NCBI GenBank assembly: GCA_002713695.1
Contig: PAUB01000034.1
Span: 47,823 to 111,822 of the forward strand
Direction: 5' to 3'
From: Opitutaceae bacterium
Lineage (GTDB): Bacteria; Verrucomicrobiota; Verrucomicrobiia; Opitutales; Opitutaceae
Length of the DNA stretch: 64,000 nucleotides
Below are positions 1 to 9,557 of this stretch, in pieces. Each line of letters starts with the position of its first letter. Positions within the stretch are counted from its first letter, which is position 1. The notes beneath the pieces are model-generated. The model was given only the letters and a program-made list of their open reading frames with translations, did not search any database and was not told where the DNA came from. Made by a program: the position numbers and the translations under genes.

Positions 1-2
1 CA

Positions 3-578
3 ACAATCGCAGTGGTGGTCTTGGGGTTAGTGGTCATGGTGATTCATAATCCGAATCGGCTGCGACGCATCACCGCGTTTCTCGACGTGGAGGCGAATAA
101 ACAGGGAGGCACCTATCAACTTTATCAGGCGATGGCGGCGTTTGCCGCTGGCGGGACCGATGGAGTGGGCTTGGGGCAAGGTCGCCAACAGCTGAACTAC
201 CTGCCGGAAGCGCATACTGATTTTATTTTAGCAGTGGTGGCCGAAGAGTTGGGCCTCTGGTTTACGATGGGGATCGTAGTCGTCTTCACGATTATCTTCA
301 TCGCGGGGATCGTTCATCTGCGAAGAGCTCCCAATCTCTTTCAATATCTGTTGGTGGCGGGATGTCTGCTGTTGATTTGTCTGCAGGCCATTATCAATCT
401 TGGGGTGGTCACGGGTATTTTCCCCACCAAGGGGATGTCGCTACCTTTTCTGAGCGCAGGTCTCTCCAACTTGCTGCTAATGGCGATGCTGATCGGTATC
501 TTTATCAACACTCAGCGATCTTGGCCTAAGGCGGGATTGACTAAGAGTAGTCGAAGGATGCAGGAGGTCATGGCATGA
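3..578 (+). CDS. ftsW: FtsW, septal peptidoglycan glycosyltransferase (3' part)
   Basis: C-terminal 191 codons of a SEDS-family membrane protein. The reading frame is open to the left edge, so the 5' end lies outside the window. FtsW polymerises lipid II into septal glycan together with a class B PBP. Visible family signatures are AHTDFILAVVAEELGL, matching the FtsW/RodA extracellular-loop motif, and PTKGMSLPFLSAG near the C-terminus, plus at least three hydrophobic helices. The preference for FtsW over RodA comes from position: murG follows with an ATGA overlap at 575-578, as in dcw clusters. The short C-terminal tail is basic and cytoplasmic. Confidence 0.95.
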   Translation, partial: TIAVVVLGLVVMVIHNPNRLRRITAFLDVEANKQGGTYQLYQAMAAFAAGGTDGVGLGQGRQQLNYLPEAHTDFILAVVAEELGLWFTMGIVVVFTIIFIAGIVHLRRAPNLFQYLLVAGCLLLICLQAIINLGVVTGIFPTKGMSLPFLSAGLSNLLLMAMLIGIFINTQRSWPKAGLTKSSRRMQEVMA

Positions 579-1705
579 GTCGTTTTATCATTTCATGTGG
601 TGGCACTGGAGGTCACCTTTCGCCGGGAATCGCATTGGCCGAGGGACTCACAGGGCGTGGTCATGAAGTCATTCTACTCATTAGTAAGAAACGCGTGGAT
701 GCGCGACTGATTGAGAAATACCCGCAGTTTACTTTTCAGGCGGTGCCGGGCTCAGGCTTTTCCTGGAATCCCGTGAAATTGATTCAATGCATGACTTCGC
801 AGTTCAACGGTTTGCTGTTTTCCTTGCGATTAGTGCGGCAGCAAAAGCCTGATGGGATCGTCGCCTTCGGTGGTTTCACGTCAGCGGGCATTGCGATGGC
901 AGGTTGGTTGGGGCGGATGCCAGTCGCGCTGCATGAATCCAATCGAGTGCCGGGGCTTGCGGTCCGAGTGCTCGGAGGTTTGGCGCGACGTGTTTATCTT
1001 TCACCCGGAGTCAAACTAACCAGTGTGCGCGCACGACACATCCGATTTGTGGGTATGCCGGTGCGGAAGGAGATCCAGCCGTTATCGCAAGCCGTGGCAC
1101 GGGAGACTTTGGGTCTAGATCCTAATCGCGCCGTGCTGGTAGTCTTTGGCGGAAGTCAAGGTGCAGGACCGCTGAACGATTGGGTACGGGAGCAGTTGAG
1201 AGCTTTGTCCAGCGAGGGTATTCAAGTCTATTGCGTGACCGGTGTGGGCAAGGGCGAACCGGAAACGATCACCTTGCCGGTGCTAACGGGTGGGGAAATT
1301 CGAGCGATTTTCGTGCCATTTTGCGATCAAGTAGCCTCGCTCCTTTCTTGTGCTGATTTAGTGCTCTCGCGTGCAGGGGCGGGAACGATCGCTGAGTTGA
1401 TTCGCTGCGCAACGCCAGCGATACTAGTGCCACTGCCCACCGCCGCGGATGATCATCAAAGCGCCAACGCGGCTTTCTTCGAGAAACAGGGCGGTGGGTT
1501 GGTCGTAGAACAATCAAGGCTCCCACAGATGCGGGCAGAGGTGTTGGATACTATCTTCAACGATTGGCTGCTCGCGCGGTTTCACAGCAATTTGCAACGG
1601 ATGGATCGTGCCAATCCGCTCGATATCATGTTGGATGATTTAGAGATGTTTGTTGCGCCTCCCGATTCAGAACTAGCCGAACCGAAACAGGCAGCCGCGT
1701 CATGA
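575..1705 (+). CDS. murG: MurG, lipid I GlcNAc transferase
   Basis: Transfers GlcNAc from UDP-GlcNAc to lipid I to make lipid II at the inner membrane face (GT28, GT-B fold). The 376 residues match the usual family length. The N-terminal glycine-rich loop ISCGGTGGHLSPG, the HESNRVPG segment and the second glycine loop VVFGGSQGA are visible, as is the C-terminal donor-site region around SRAGAGTIAEL. The ATG overlaps the ftsW stop. An AGGAGG-like Shine-Dalgarno sits just upstream, one of the clearest in the window. Its own stop overlaps the murC start by four bases, indicating translational coupling. Confidence 0.97.
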   Translation: MSRFIISCGGTGGHLSPGIALAEGLTGRGHEVILLISKKRVDARLIEKYPQFTFQAVPGSGFSWNPVKLIQCMTSQFNGLLFSLRLVRQQKPDGIVAFGGFTSAGIAMAGWLGRMPVALHESNRVPGLAVRVLGGLARRVYLSPGVKLTSVRARHIRFVGMPVRKEIQPLSQAVARETLGLDPNRAVLVVFGGSQGAGPLNDWVREQLRALSSEGIQVYCVTGVGKGEPETITLPVLTGGEIRAIFVPFCDQVASLLSCADLVLSRAGAGTIAELIRCATPAILVPLPTAADDHQSANAAFFEKQGGGLVVEQSRLPQMRAEVLDTIFNDWLLARFHSNLQRMDRANPLDIMLDDLEMFVAPPDSELAEPKQAAAS

Positions 1706-4020
1706 AATCGAGACCACAGGCACTGTTATTCGGTGAAACGGTAAAACGAATTCACTGCCTTGGAGTGGGTGGGATGGGGATGGCACCCTTGGCTATTTAC
1801 ATGGCTCAGGCGGGATACGAGGTCAGTGGTCAGGATGATGCACTGAGTGACGAAGTCAGAGATGTGCTGTTGCGGAACGGCGTGAGATTGAAGCCGATTC
1901 CTGAGGATTGTGATCTCGTGGCGATCTCATCGGCGATCAAACCGGATCACCCGGCAATGACTGCGGTGACGGCATCGAAATGTCGTGTCGTTAAACGCGG
2001 CGAACTTTTAGCAGAGGTGGCTCGTGGTAAAAAACTCGTGGCGATTTGTGGCTCTCATGGGAAGACAACAACAGCGGCCATGCTGATCGATGCACTGCGA
2101 CGTTTAGATTCTCCGGCTGACTATGTCTTGGGGGCGCTGTTCGCAGACGAGTCTGTTGCGCCCGCAGCTTGCACGGGGAGCGATTGGTTGGTGGCAGAGG
2201 TCGATGAAAGCGATGGCACGATTGATGGATTCAATCCGGAGATCAGCTTGATCGTTAATTTGGATTGGGATCACACCGATCATTACGCGACGGCAGAGGC
2301 GATGATTGGGACGTTCGATAGTTTGGTCGCGCGCACCACTGGTGCAGTGCTAACGAGCAAGGAATGTGAGCTAAGTGAACAGCTAAGCAGTGAAACCAAC
2401 TCGTCGAAGGAGAGGCTGACATTTGGGCGAGATGGAGACTTTGCTGGTCAGGTCGACTCCATGAGCGTGGGGATCCAGAAATTGAAGCTGGGTGGGGGAT
2501 TTGAACTGAAGACAGCTCGCGTGAAGGCGATCGGCGAATTCAATGCACGTAATGCGTTGGGAGCATTGGCGACCGCGCAGATCATGGGCGCAACTTTATG
2601 TGAAGAGACTCTCGCTAGTTTTATCGGAGTTCGGCGGCGGCAATCTGTATTGAGTGATGAAGGTGGGATTCGGATAATCGAAGACTACGCGCATCATCCG
2701 AATGAGGTTGGCTCTTTGTTGTTATCGTTGCGTGAAGCCCTGGCTGAGGGAGGGCGACTCATAACCGTATTTCAACCTCACCGGTTCAGTCGTACGGCGC
2801 AGTTTAAGCATGAATTTGTGACGGCCTTGAGTCCCGCTGATACGCTTTTCTTGCTCGAGGTTTATGGTGCAGGTGAATCGCCAGTCGAAGGCGGCACTTC
2901 CACGGATCTACTCGCAGCATGTCGGAGTGCAGCGCCGGAATTGGCGGTGCGATTAGTGAGTGAAAATGACGACGAGCTGTTTGCATTGCTTGATGATGCG
3001 GCGCGAGAGGGAGACACGTTAGTATTTGTGGGCGCGGGCTCCATTGATGAAGCGGCTCACGAGTCGACGCGACGCGTTAAGTCGAAGCGGTGGGATGCCT
3101 TTGTCGAATCGGTGAAACCTCAGCTCAGTGATGACACACTGATCAAGCGTGAGGAGCCTTTGGCGAATAAAACCACGATGCGAGTGGGTGGGGCGGCTCG
3201 GATCTACGCGGAACCGGCCTCACGTGACGATTTGCAGTTGTTGGTGAAGGCGGCCCAGGCGGAAGGAGTGGATGTCCGGTTTCTGGGCCGCGGATCGAAT
3301 TTGATTATCGCGGATGAGGGCGTCGACGCCTTGGTGATCTCACTCACGAAACCTCAATGGGCGGAGTTCACGGTTACGGGAGAAGGCCAAGTGCGCGTGG
3401 GAGCGGGATTAAGATTGAAGAACCTGTGTGGGCTGGCGGCGAAGGCAGGCTTGGTGGGGTTAGAGTTTCTTGAAGGTATTCCAGGTAATGTGGGCGGTGC
3501 GCTGCGGATGAATGCGGGCGCGATGGGCGGCTGGATGTTTGATATCGTCGAGGAGGTTGAATTAATGACTCTCGATGGAGAAATTCGGACGGTGCCCAAA
3601 GCGGATATGCACGTGGCCTATCGGTGTTGTGAGGAACTTCTGGATGCGATTGCGATTGGAGCGGTGTTGAGCCCTTCGTCTTCAGCAGACACGGAATCGG
3701 TGGGACGGCAGATTGATGTTTATCGCAAGAAACGACAGGAATCCCAGCCTCGTGAACCGAGTGCGGGTTGCATTTTTAAGAACCCCGAGGGTGGTTCGGC
3801 CGGGCAGCTAATCGACGAAGCCGGACTGAAGGGAGAACGTGTGGGCGGGGCCGAGGTCTCGCTCGTGCATGGAAACTTCGTGGTGAATAGAGATAAGGCT
3901 TCAGGAAGCGATGTGGTGAATCTGGTGCGCAAAGTGAGATCAGAAATATTACACTCCAAGGGGATCGCACTGCAACCGGAAGCACAGTTATGGGGCCAAC
4001 GTTGGAAGGATGTTTTATGA
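1702..4020 (+). CDS. murC/murB: MurC-MurB fusion: UDP-MurNAc-L-Ala ligase and UDP-enolpyruvyl-GlcNAc reductase
   Basis: A 772-residue two-enzyme protein. Residues about 1-455 are MurC: the N-terminal Rossmann motif HCLGVGGMGMAPLA, the P-loop CGSHGKTTTAAM, and the Mur-ligase centre and C-terminal domains with DYAHHPNEV. Residues about 475-772 are MurB: FAD-binding KTTMRVGGAA and FLGRGSNLI, then GIPGNVGGALRMNAGA, SAGCIFKNP and the C-terminal VSLVHGNFVVN. The fusion joins UDP-MurNAc formation with L-alanine addition, two consecutive cytoplasmic steps. No frameshift is seen at the junction, so it looks like one intact polypeptide. It overlaps murG (ATGA) and ddl (ATGA). MurC-MurB fusions are known in Verrucomicrobiota; Chlamydia instead fuses MurC to Ddl. 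Confidence 0.95.
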   Translation: MKSRPQALLFGETVKRIHCLGVGGMGMAPLAIYMAQAGYEVSGQDDALSDEVRDVLLRNGVRLKPIPEDCDLVAISSAIKPDHPAMTAVTASKCRVVKRGELLAEVARGKKLVAICGSHGKTTTAAMLIDALRRLDSPADYVLGALFADESVAPAACTGSDWLVAEVDESDGTIDGFNPEISLIVNLDWDHTDHYATAEAMIGTFDSLVARTTGAVLTSKECELSEQLSSETNSSKERLTFGRDGDFAGQVDSMSVGIQKLKLGGGFELKTARVKAIGEFNARNALGALATAQIMGATLCEETLASFIGVRRRQSVLSDEGGIRIIEDYAHHPNEVGSLLLSLREALAEGGRLITVFQPHRFSRTAQFKHEFVTALSPADTLFLLEVYGAGESPVEGGTSTDLLAACRSAAPELAVRLVSENDDELFALLDDAAREGDTLVFVGAGSIDEAAHESTRRVKSKRWDAFVESVKPQLSDDTLIKREEPLANKTTMRVGGAARIYAEPASRDDLQLLVKAAQAEGVDVRFLGRGSNLIIADEGVDALVISLTKPQWAEFTVTGEGQVRVGAGLRLKNLCGLAAKAGLVGLEFLEGIPGNVGGALRMNAGAMGGWMFDIVEEVELMTLDGEIRTVPKADMHVAYRCCEELLDAIAIGAVLSPSSSADTESVGRQIDVYRKKRQESQPREPSAGCIFKNPEGGSAGQLIDEAGLKGERVGGAEVSLVHGNFVVNRDKASGSDVVNLVRKVRSEILHSKGIALQPEAQLWGQRWKDVL

Positions 4021-4955
4021 GTAAACCGACGATAGTGGTTTTAGCGGGCGGAGTTTCCGCGGAACGCGAGGTGTCTCTCAGTTCTGGGCAAGCTTGCGCG
4101 ATGGCGTTGAGTCGCAACTACCCAACGCGATTGTGTGAAGTATCGGCAGATACTTTGCCGACAGATCTAGATGGGCAACGCGACGTGGTGTTTTCCACGT
4201 TGCACGGGACTTTTGGTGAGGATGGCGGGATGCCAAAGCTACTCGAAGCAGCAGGGATTAACTACGCCGGTTGCGCGGTAGAGAGCAGTGCGCTGCTCAT
4301 GAATAAATCACGGACCAAGCAGGTGATGAAAGAGCATGGACTCGCGGGGCCTCGTGAATGGCTGGTCACGGCAGATGCGCTGCCGACCGCGGATGCGATT
4401 ATGGAGAAGTTGGGAAATCTTCTCATCGTGAAACCCAACGCGGAGGGGAGCTCGGTGGGATTACGCTTAGTGGCTAACGCGGACGACTTACAGAATGCTC
4501 TTATTCAGATCAGCACGGGGCAATGGTTGATCGAGGAAAGAATTGTAGGGCGCGAATTTTCGGTGGGCGTGCTACATGGCAAGGCCATGGGGGTGGTCGA
4601 GATTCGCCCGAAATCCGGAGTCTACGATTACGAAAGCAAATACACGAAAGGGATGACTGAGTATTTTGCACCGGCCCCGATCGACGAAAAGCTGACCACG
4701 CGCCTGCAGGAATTGTCCGCGATGTGCTACCAGGTTTGTGGCTGTCGTGATTACGCGCGGGTGGATTATATGATGTCGGAGTCTTGTGAGGTTTATTTGC
4801 TGGAAATCAACACGCTGCCCGGCATGAAAGAAACGAGTTTGTTGCCGATGAGCGCGAGCTGCGCGGGGCTCCATTTCTCGGCTTTGGTCCGTGAGATGGT
4901 CGCGTCTGCTGTGAGTCGTTTTTCGGGACGCAACGAAAGGCAATCCGTTGAGTAA
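4017..4955 (+). CDS. ddl: D-alanine--D-alanine ligase
   Basis: ATP-grasp enzyme that makes D-Ala-D-Ala for peptidoglycan stem peptides; 312 residues, as usual. The N-terminal VVLAGGVSAEREVSLSSG, the STLHGTFGEDGGMPKLLE segment and the C-terminal metal/ATP motif EINTLPGMKETSLLP are diagnostic. I chose the ATG at 4017, overlapping the murC-murB stop with an AAGGA just upstream, rather than an in-frame start at 3990 inside the previous gene. The MSKPTIVVLAGG start also fits the family. Confidence 0.96.
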   Translation: MSKPTIVVLAGGVSAEREVSLSSGQACAMALSRNYPTRLCEVSADTLPTDLDGQRDVVFSTLHGTFGEDGGMPKLLEAAGINYAGCAVESSALLMNKSRTKQVMKEHGLAGPREWLVTADALPTADAIMEKLGNLLIVKPNAEGSSVGLRLVANADDLQNALIQISTGQWLIEERIVGREFSVGVLHGKAMGVVEIRPKSGVYDYESKYTKGMTEYFAPAPIDEKLTTRLQELSAMCYQVCGCRDYARVDYMMSESCEVYLLEINTLPGMKETSLLPMSASCAGLHFSALVREMVASAVSRFSGRNERQSVE

Positions 4956-5952
4956 ATCTAATCCCAAAAATTCACGCTACCGCACTTGGCGGGATATCCC
5001 GCAACAGGTGAATTCTCGCTCTATGTCGCGTGGTGGACGTCGGCGGATGTGGGGCACTGCATTTCGTGTTTCTGGGGCGATCCTCACCGTAGCTTTGTTG
5101 GTCGCGGGCATCGTCGTATTCACCGATGCATTTAATCAGAAACAAGGGAAAATGTCGGCCGCGGTTAATGCATCTTCTATCGATAAAATCGTTTTGCGCA
5201 CTGACGGGGTGCTGACTGAGGTCTGGGTTAAGCGGACTCTCGATCTGCGTGAGGGCATTACTTTGATGGAGCTTGATATTGATGGGCTCAGAGCAGAAAT
5301 CGAAACGCATCAACAGGTCTCGAGTGCGACCGTGCGACGCCGGTTCCCTTCGACATTAGAAGTAAGCCTCGCCGAACGTGCCCCAGTAGCTCGTATCTCC
5401 GCGCGCGACTCTCAGGGTGCGACGCAAATCCTATTAGTTGCGCGGGATGGAGTGGTCTTTCCCGGAGTTGGTTTTGAACGTGAATTCCGCCGAACGCTTC
5501 CTTATCTGGCTGGCATTAAGTTGGTCCGCGATGAAGGTCGCTTGCGCCCAATCAAAGGAATGGATGTCGCCAGTGTCTTGTTAGCCACGGTGAGAAATGA
5601 AGCTCCTCATCTCTACAACGATTGGAAGGTCGTTTCGTTGGCGCGACTGGAGGATGAGCGAGAGATCGAAGTGCAGTCTGCGAAAGTGAAACGGATCGTG
5701 TTTACGACGCGTTCAGAGGATGCCTTTTTGAAGCAGATCGCTCAATTGGATGTGCTGCTCGACTCAGTGCGGGCGCACACGGATCAGCCTGTGCGTGAAA
5801 TTAATTTGGCAATTGGGCGAATGAGCGATGGACGTATGCAAGTGCCGGTGACATTCAGTGACACGATTCCGGTAGAGTCTGTCGTTCCTCAGGAATCCAC
5901 ACCCAACTCTCAATTCTTTAACACACCGCGTAAAACCAACCGTGAGCTCTAG
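4948..5952 (+). CDS. ftsQ: FtsQ/DivIB cell-division protein
   Basis: Single-pass division protein of 334 residues. A basic cytoplasmic N-terminus of about 35 residues is followed by one hydrophobic helix (about 37-58). The periplasmic POTRA domain follows (about 68-145), with REGITLMELDIDGLRAEI and RRRFPSTLEVSLAERAPVA typical of FtsQ, then a beta domain. FtsQ recruits FtsB/FtsL to the septum. The best start is a TTG that overlaps the ddl stop, with AAAGG upstream. Sequence similarity in this family is low, so the call rests on the POTRA pattern plus its position between ddl and ftsA. Confidence 0.9.
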   Translation: MSKSNPKNSRYRTWRDIPQQVNSRSMSRGGRRRMWGTAFRVSGAILTVALLVAGIVVFTDAFNQKQGKMSAAVNASSIDKIVLRTDGVLTEVWVKRTLDLREGITLMELDIDGLRAEIETHQQVSSATVRRRFPSTLEVSLAERAPVARISARDSQGATQILLVARDGVVFPGVGFEREFRRTLPYLAGIKLVRDEGRLRPIKGMDVASVLLATVRNEAPHLYNDWKVVSLARLEDEREIEVQSAKVKRIVFTTRSEDAFLKQIAQLDVLLDSVRAHTDQPVREINLAIGRMSDGRMQVPVTFSDTIPVESVVPQESTPNSQFFNTPRKTNREL

Positions 5953-7156
5953 TCCCCAAATTATTGGCGCTGTCGAAATTGGCACGTCCAAAGTTACGGC
6001 CGTAATCGGTGAGTATACTGGGCGTGAGTTAGCGATCATCGGTCATGGGGAGTGTCAGTCGCATGGTGTTACCAAGGGGATGGTCTGGGATTACAAGGCG
6101 GCCAGCGAATGCACTCATAGCGCTCTTGAAATTGCGGAACGCGACGCAGGAGAAAAGGTAGACACCGTGTTTTTAGCACAGACGGGCGCGCATTTGGAGG
6201 GCTTTTACAACGAAGCTTCTGTGAACGTGATGGGCTCGGATAATGTGATCGGCGAAGAGGATATTCGCACCGTGTGTAATCTGGCACGTTCCAAAGAATT
6301 GCGAAACGGACGTATGATTGTGCACCATATACGGCGACCATTCGTAATTGATGATCGGCAAATGGTTCCGACAGCACCGGAGAATCTTTCGGCCAAGAAA
6401 CTGGCAGTAGGTTACTGGACGGTGCACGGCGAAGAGCAACGACTAGCCGATACAATTCACGTGATCAAAGGCTTCAATATAGAGGTCAGCGAACTCGTGG
6501 TCTCCAGTTTGGCCTCAGGGCATGTGGTAACGACGGCCGAAGAGCGGCAGCACGGCGTTTTAGCGATCGATATTGGCGCAGGCACGACGGATTACGTGCT
6601 CTACGGAAATGGCGTGCCCGTCATCACCGGTGTCCTTGCGGTTGGCGGTTCGCATTTAACGAATGACTTAAGCGTTGGACTGCGTTTGACGGAGGGGCAG
6701 GCCGAGAAGCTGAAGCTTCAATATGGTCGCGCCGAAGTGCGTTGCCGCGATAAGACTGACAAGGTATGGTTGGATGGGAATTTTGCGATTGGAGATCGTC
6801 AGTTTCCTCGTCACTCGATTGAGAAAATCACGTCTGCCCGTGTTCGGGAAATATTTGAAATAGTGAAGGACAAGCTCGGTTCGAATTTCTCCTCGCAAGA
6901 GTGTAGTGCTGGCGTGGTGTTGACCGGTGGCACGGCCAAAATACCGGCTATCGCAGAACCCGCGTCATCGGTTTTTCAAGTGCCGGTGCATCTTGGTGAT
7001 CCTCCCGTTTCGATCGTCGGCGAACTTCGGGATCCTGGCACGACAACGGCGATCGGCACGCTTTACTACGGTATCTACTCGCGGTCGGATCGTGGTGTAA
7101 TGCGACGGAAAAAGAGCAGCCTTCTCGGCGGGATCAGGAATCTATTTTCGAACTAA
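5942..7156 (+). CDS. ftsA: FtsA, actin-like membrane tether for FtsZ
   Basis: Actin/Hsp70-fold ATPase of 404 residues. Phosphate-1 motif VEIGTSKVTAVIGE is at the N-terminus, phosphate-2 motif VLAIDIGAGTTDYVLY near residue 205, and the adenosine motif VVLTGGTAKIPAI near residue 322. The C-terminal 16 residues (basic RRKK, then LLGGIRNLF) form the expected amphipathic membrane-targeting helix. The GTG start overlaps the end of ftsQ. FtsA anchors FtsZ filaments to the membrane. Followed by ftsZ after four bases. Confidence 0.95.
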   Translation: MSSSPQIIGAVEIGTSKVTAVIGEYTGRELAIIGHGECQSHGVTKGMVWDYKAASECTHSALEIAERDAGEKVDTVFLAQTGAHLEGFYNEASVNVMGSDNVIGEEDIRTVCNLARSKELRNGRMIVHHIRRPFVIDDRQMVPTAPENLSAKKLAVGYWTVHGEEQRLADTIHVIKGFNIEVSELVVSSLASGHVVTTAEERQHGVLAIDIGAGTTDYVLYGNGVPVITGVLAVGGSHLTNDLSVGLRLTEGQAEKLKLQYGRAEVRCRDKTDKVWLDGNFAIGDRQFPRHSIEKITSARVREIFEIVKDKLGSNFSSQECSAGVVLTGGTAKIPAIAEPASSVFQVPVHLGDPPVSIVGELRDPGTTTAIGTLYYGIYSRSDRGVMRRKKSSLLGGIRNLFSN

Positions 7157-7160
7157 TCCG

Positions 7161-8435
7161 ATGAATCTTAACGAACTCCCCCTCGAGCAGGAATTGTTGG
7201 AAGACCGTAACATCGCCATCAAAGTGGTTGGGGTAGGCGGGGCTGGTGGCAATGCGGTTGATCGTCTGAAGATGGAGAATCTTGAGCGGCTGCAGCTCGC
7301 CTTGCTCAATACGGATCGTCAGGCATTGGCGAGTTCACCGGTGCAAGAGAAGGTCCTCTTGGGAGCAAGTGTCACGCGTGGACTCGGAGCGGGTGGGGAT
7401 CCGGATATTGGTCGACTAGCCGCGGAAAGTGATCAGGAGGCAATTAAGGAGGTGATCAAGGATTGTGACTTGGTCTTTTTGATGGCCGGGATGGGTGGTG
7501 GAACGGGTAGTGGCGCGATGCCCACCATCGCTGAAATAGCCTCAGAATCTGGTGCGCTGGTGGTGGCCTTTGTGACGATGCCGTTTAGCTTTGAAGGAGG
7601 ACGCCGCTGTAAACAAGCTGAGGAAGGCTTGCAGAATCTACGCTCAGTTTGTGATGCGGTGATACCTTTGCCCAATGATATTCTCCTGCAGGAGGGCGAA
7701 GACGATACCACAGTGCTCGATGCCTTTGCTTGCGCGAACGAATGGATGGGGCGTGGGGTGAAATCGATCTGGGCGATATTGTTCAAGAACGGATTAATCA
7801 ATCTGGATTTCGCGTCTTTGCGACAGGCGTTCCAATTTCGTGGAGGAAAAACTCTGTTTGGTTTGGGGGCGGGGGCTGGAGAAAATGCGGCTGCTGCAGC
7901 CATGGAGAGTTTGTCGCTTTGCCCACTTTTGCATACCTCGGATAACGCGCGTCGCGCGGATCGCTTGTTAGTGAACATTATCGGTGGCACCGATCTCACA
8001 TTGCCGCGCGTCAACGAGTTAATGAACGACATCGCGGCGAAGTTTGGCCGGAATTCGCACATCATCATGGGAGCTGTCATTGATGAGGACATGCATGAGC
8101 GCGTCGACATTTGCGTGATTGGCACTACCGAGCTGAGTGGATCGCGGCGACAAGCTGCGACCCAGCGCTCAACCCCGCCAATGTCCGCTCGTCGAAACGA
8201 AGTGGTCGCGCCAATCGAAACCCGCGGGACGGCTCCGCCAATCCCGCACAAGCCTACTTCGACGGCTGAAATCGCAGAGGCCAAAGAGTTGGCTTTGAAG
8301 GCGGATCAAGATGAATTCGGCTTTGGTGAACATGAGTCACGAGGTTCTTTCGAAAAGACCGGACGTAATATCTATCAAGGCCACGATCTGGATGTGCCGA
8401 CTTACATGCGTAAGGGTATTAAAATCAGTCTTTAA
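7161..8435 (+). CDS. ftsZ: FtsZ, tubulin-like division GTPase
   Basis: Forms the Z ring; 424 residues. GVGGAGGNAVDRL and the tubulin signature GMGGGTGSGAMP (usual form GGGTGTGAAP) bind GTP, and the T7-loop equivalent reads NGLINLDFASLRQAF. A variable linker (about 325-405) precedes a conserved C-terminal peptide, DVPTYMRKGIKISL, which should dock FtsA. The signature substitutions are conservative and fit divergent verrucomicrobial FtsZ. No Shine-Dalgarno is visible before the ATG. Last gene of the dcw run. Confidence 0.97.
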   Translation: MNLNELPLEQELLEDRNIAIKVVGVGGAGGNAVDRLKMENLERLQLALLNTDRQALASSPVQEKVLLGASVTRGLGAGGDPDIGRLAAESDQEAIKEVIKDCDLVFLMAGMGGGTGSGAMPTIAEIASESGALVVAFVTMPFSFEGGRRCKQAEEGLQNLRSVCDAVIPLPNDILLQEGEDDTTVLDAFACANEWMGRGVKSIWAILFKNGLINLDFASLRQAFQFRGGKTLFGLGAGAGENAAAAAMESLSLCPLLHTSDNARRADRLLVNIIGGTDLTLPRVNELMNDIAAKFGRNSHIIMGAVIDEDMHERVDICVIGTTELSGSRRQAATQRSTPPMSARRNEVVAPIETRGTAPPIPHKPTSTAEIAEAKELALKADQDEFGFGEHESRGSFEKTGRNIYQGHDLDVPTYMRKGIKISL

Positions 8436-8503
8436 ACAGTCGTCCCATTTATCTGAAAATACGCCTCTTGGCAAAGCATGACGGTTCTGTATCGTGGTCT
8501 GTT

Positions 8504-9541
8504 ATGTTCGTAGATGAGTGTGTTATCAAGGCAGCAGCCGGCGACGGCGGGCGGGGATGTATCAGCTTCCGTCGGGAAAAATTTGAACCGTGGGGAGGGC
8601 CCAACGGTGGCGATGGTGGTCGCGGTGGTGATGTGGTGTTACTCGGAGATGATAACACCAATAATCTTGTGGATTATCGCTACACTCCGCAGCGCAAAGG
8701 TGAACGAGGCGAGCACGGGCTGGGTTCGGATCAAGTAGGGCGCGACGGGAAAGACTGTGTGATGCGCATGCCGCTTGGCACACTCGTGACGGACGAGGAG
8801 ACGGGTAAAGTGGTCGCCGAAGTGGTTGAAAACGGTCAGCGCATCGTTCTCCTCAAAGGTGGCAATGGCGGCTGGGGAAATACGCATTTTAAGAGCTCAG
8901 TGAGCCGCGCGCCTAAGCGGGCCAATCCAGGGCAAGAAGGTGGTTCAGGCCGGTATCGCCTCGTTCTCAAAAGTATCGCCGATGTCGGTCTGGTCGGATT
9001 TCCGAATGCGGGTAAATCAACCCTTACCAAGTCGATCACTCGGGCGCGGCCTAAGACCGCATCGTATCCTTTCACGACTCTGCAACCGCAGATTGGCGTG
9101 GTTGAGTTTCCCGATGAATTGCACGGTTCGAAACGTCTCTTGCTCGCAGATATCCCCGGGTTGATCGAGGGAGCGAATGAGAATCGTGGGCTTGGTCACC
9201 GTTTTCTGCGTCACATCGAGCGGTGTGCACTTTTGGTGACCATTGTCGATATGTCGGGTCTGGATGGCCGCGACCCGAGAAGCGACTACGAGCATCTATT
9301 GCGAGAGCTAGAACTTTACGATCCTGCCTTGTTGGAGAAACCTCGATTGGTCGCCGCCAACAAGATGGACCTGGCTGAATCAAAAGCGCACCTCACGAAG
9401 TTTAAGCGTAAACACAAAGTGGATATTGCGAGCTTTTCGTGTCTGACGGGTGATGGCGTGGAGAAGTTTAAGAAAGAATTGTTAAAACGGGTCACTGCGT
9501 TCCGGAAAAGCGAAATTGAGTCGCAGAACGTATCGGTCTGA
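8504..9541 (+). CDS. obg: Obg/CgtA ribosome-associated GTPase
   Basis: Essential GTPase linked to 50S assembly and the stringent response; 345 residues. The glycine-rich Obg fold is seen at the N-terminus (FVDECVIKAAAGDGG, GGPNGGDGGRGGDV), then the G domain with G1 GFPNAGKSTL, G3 DIPGLIEGA and G4 NKMDL. I chose the ATG at 8504, matching the family N-terminus, over an upstream TTG at 8468. No extended C-terminal OCT domain is present. Lies 68 bases behind ftsZ. Confidence 0.96.
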   Translation: MFVDECVIKAAAGDGGRGCISFRREKFEPWGGPNGGDGGRGGDVVLLGDDNTNNLVDYRYTPQRKGERGEHGLGSDQVGRDGKDCVMRMPLGTLVTDEETGKVVAEVVENGQRIVLLKGGNGGWGNTHFKSSVSRAPKRANPGQEGGSGRYRLVLKSIADVGLVGFPNAGKSTLTKSITRARPKTASYPFTTLQPQIGVVEFPDELHGSKRLLLADIPGLIEGANENRGLGHRFLRHIERCALLVTIVDMSGLDGRDPRSDYEHLLRELELYDPALLEKPRLVAANKMDLAESKAHLTKFKRKHKVDIASFSCLTGDGVEKFKKELLKRVTAFRKSEIESQNVSV

Positions 9542-9557
9542 GCTAATTTTATAATCT

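Noticed and set aside
7433..8284. Long minus-strand ORF of 283 codons opposite ftsZ
   Set aside because: It is the antisense shadow of ftsZ: low-complexity Ser/Pro-rich text with no family resemblance.
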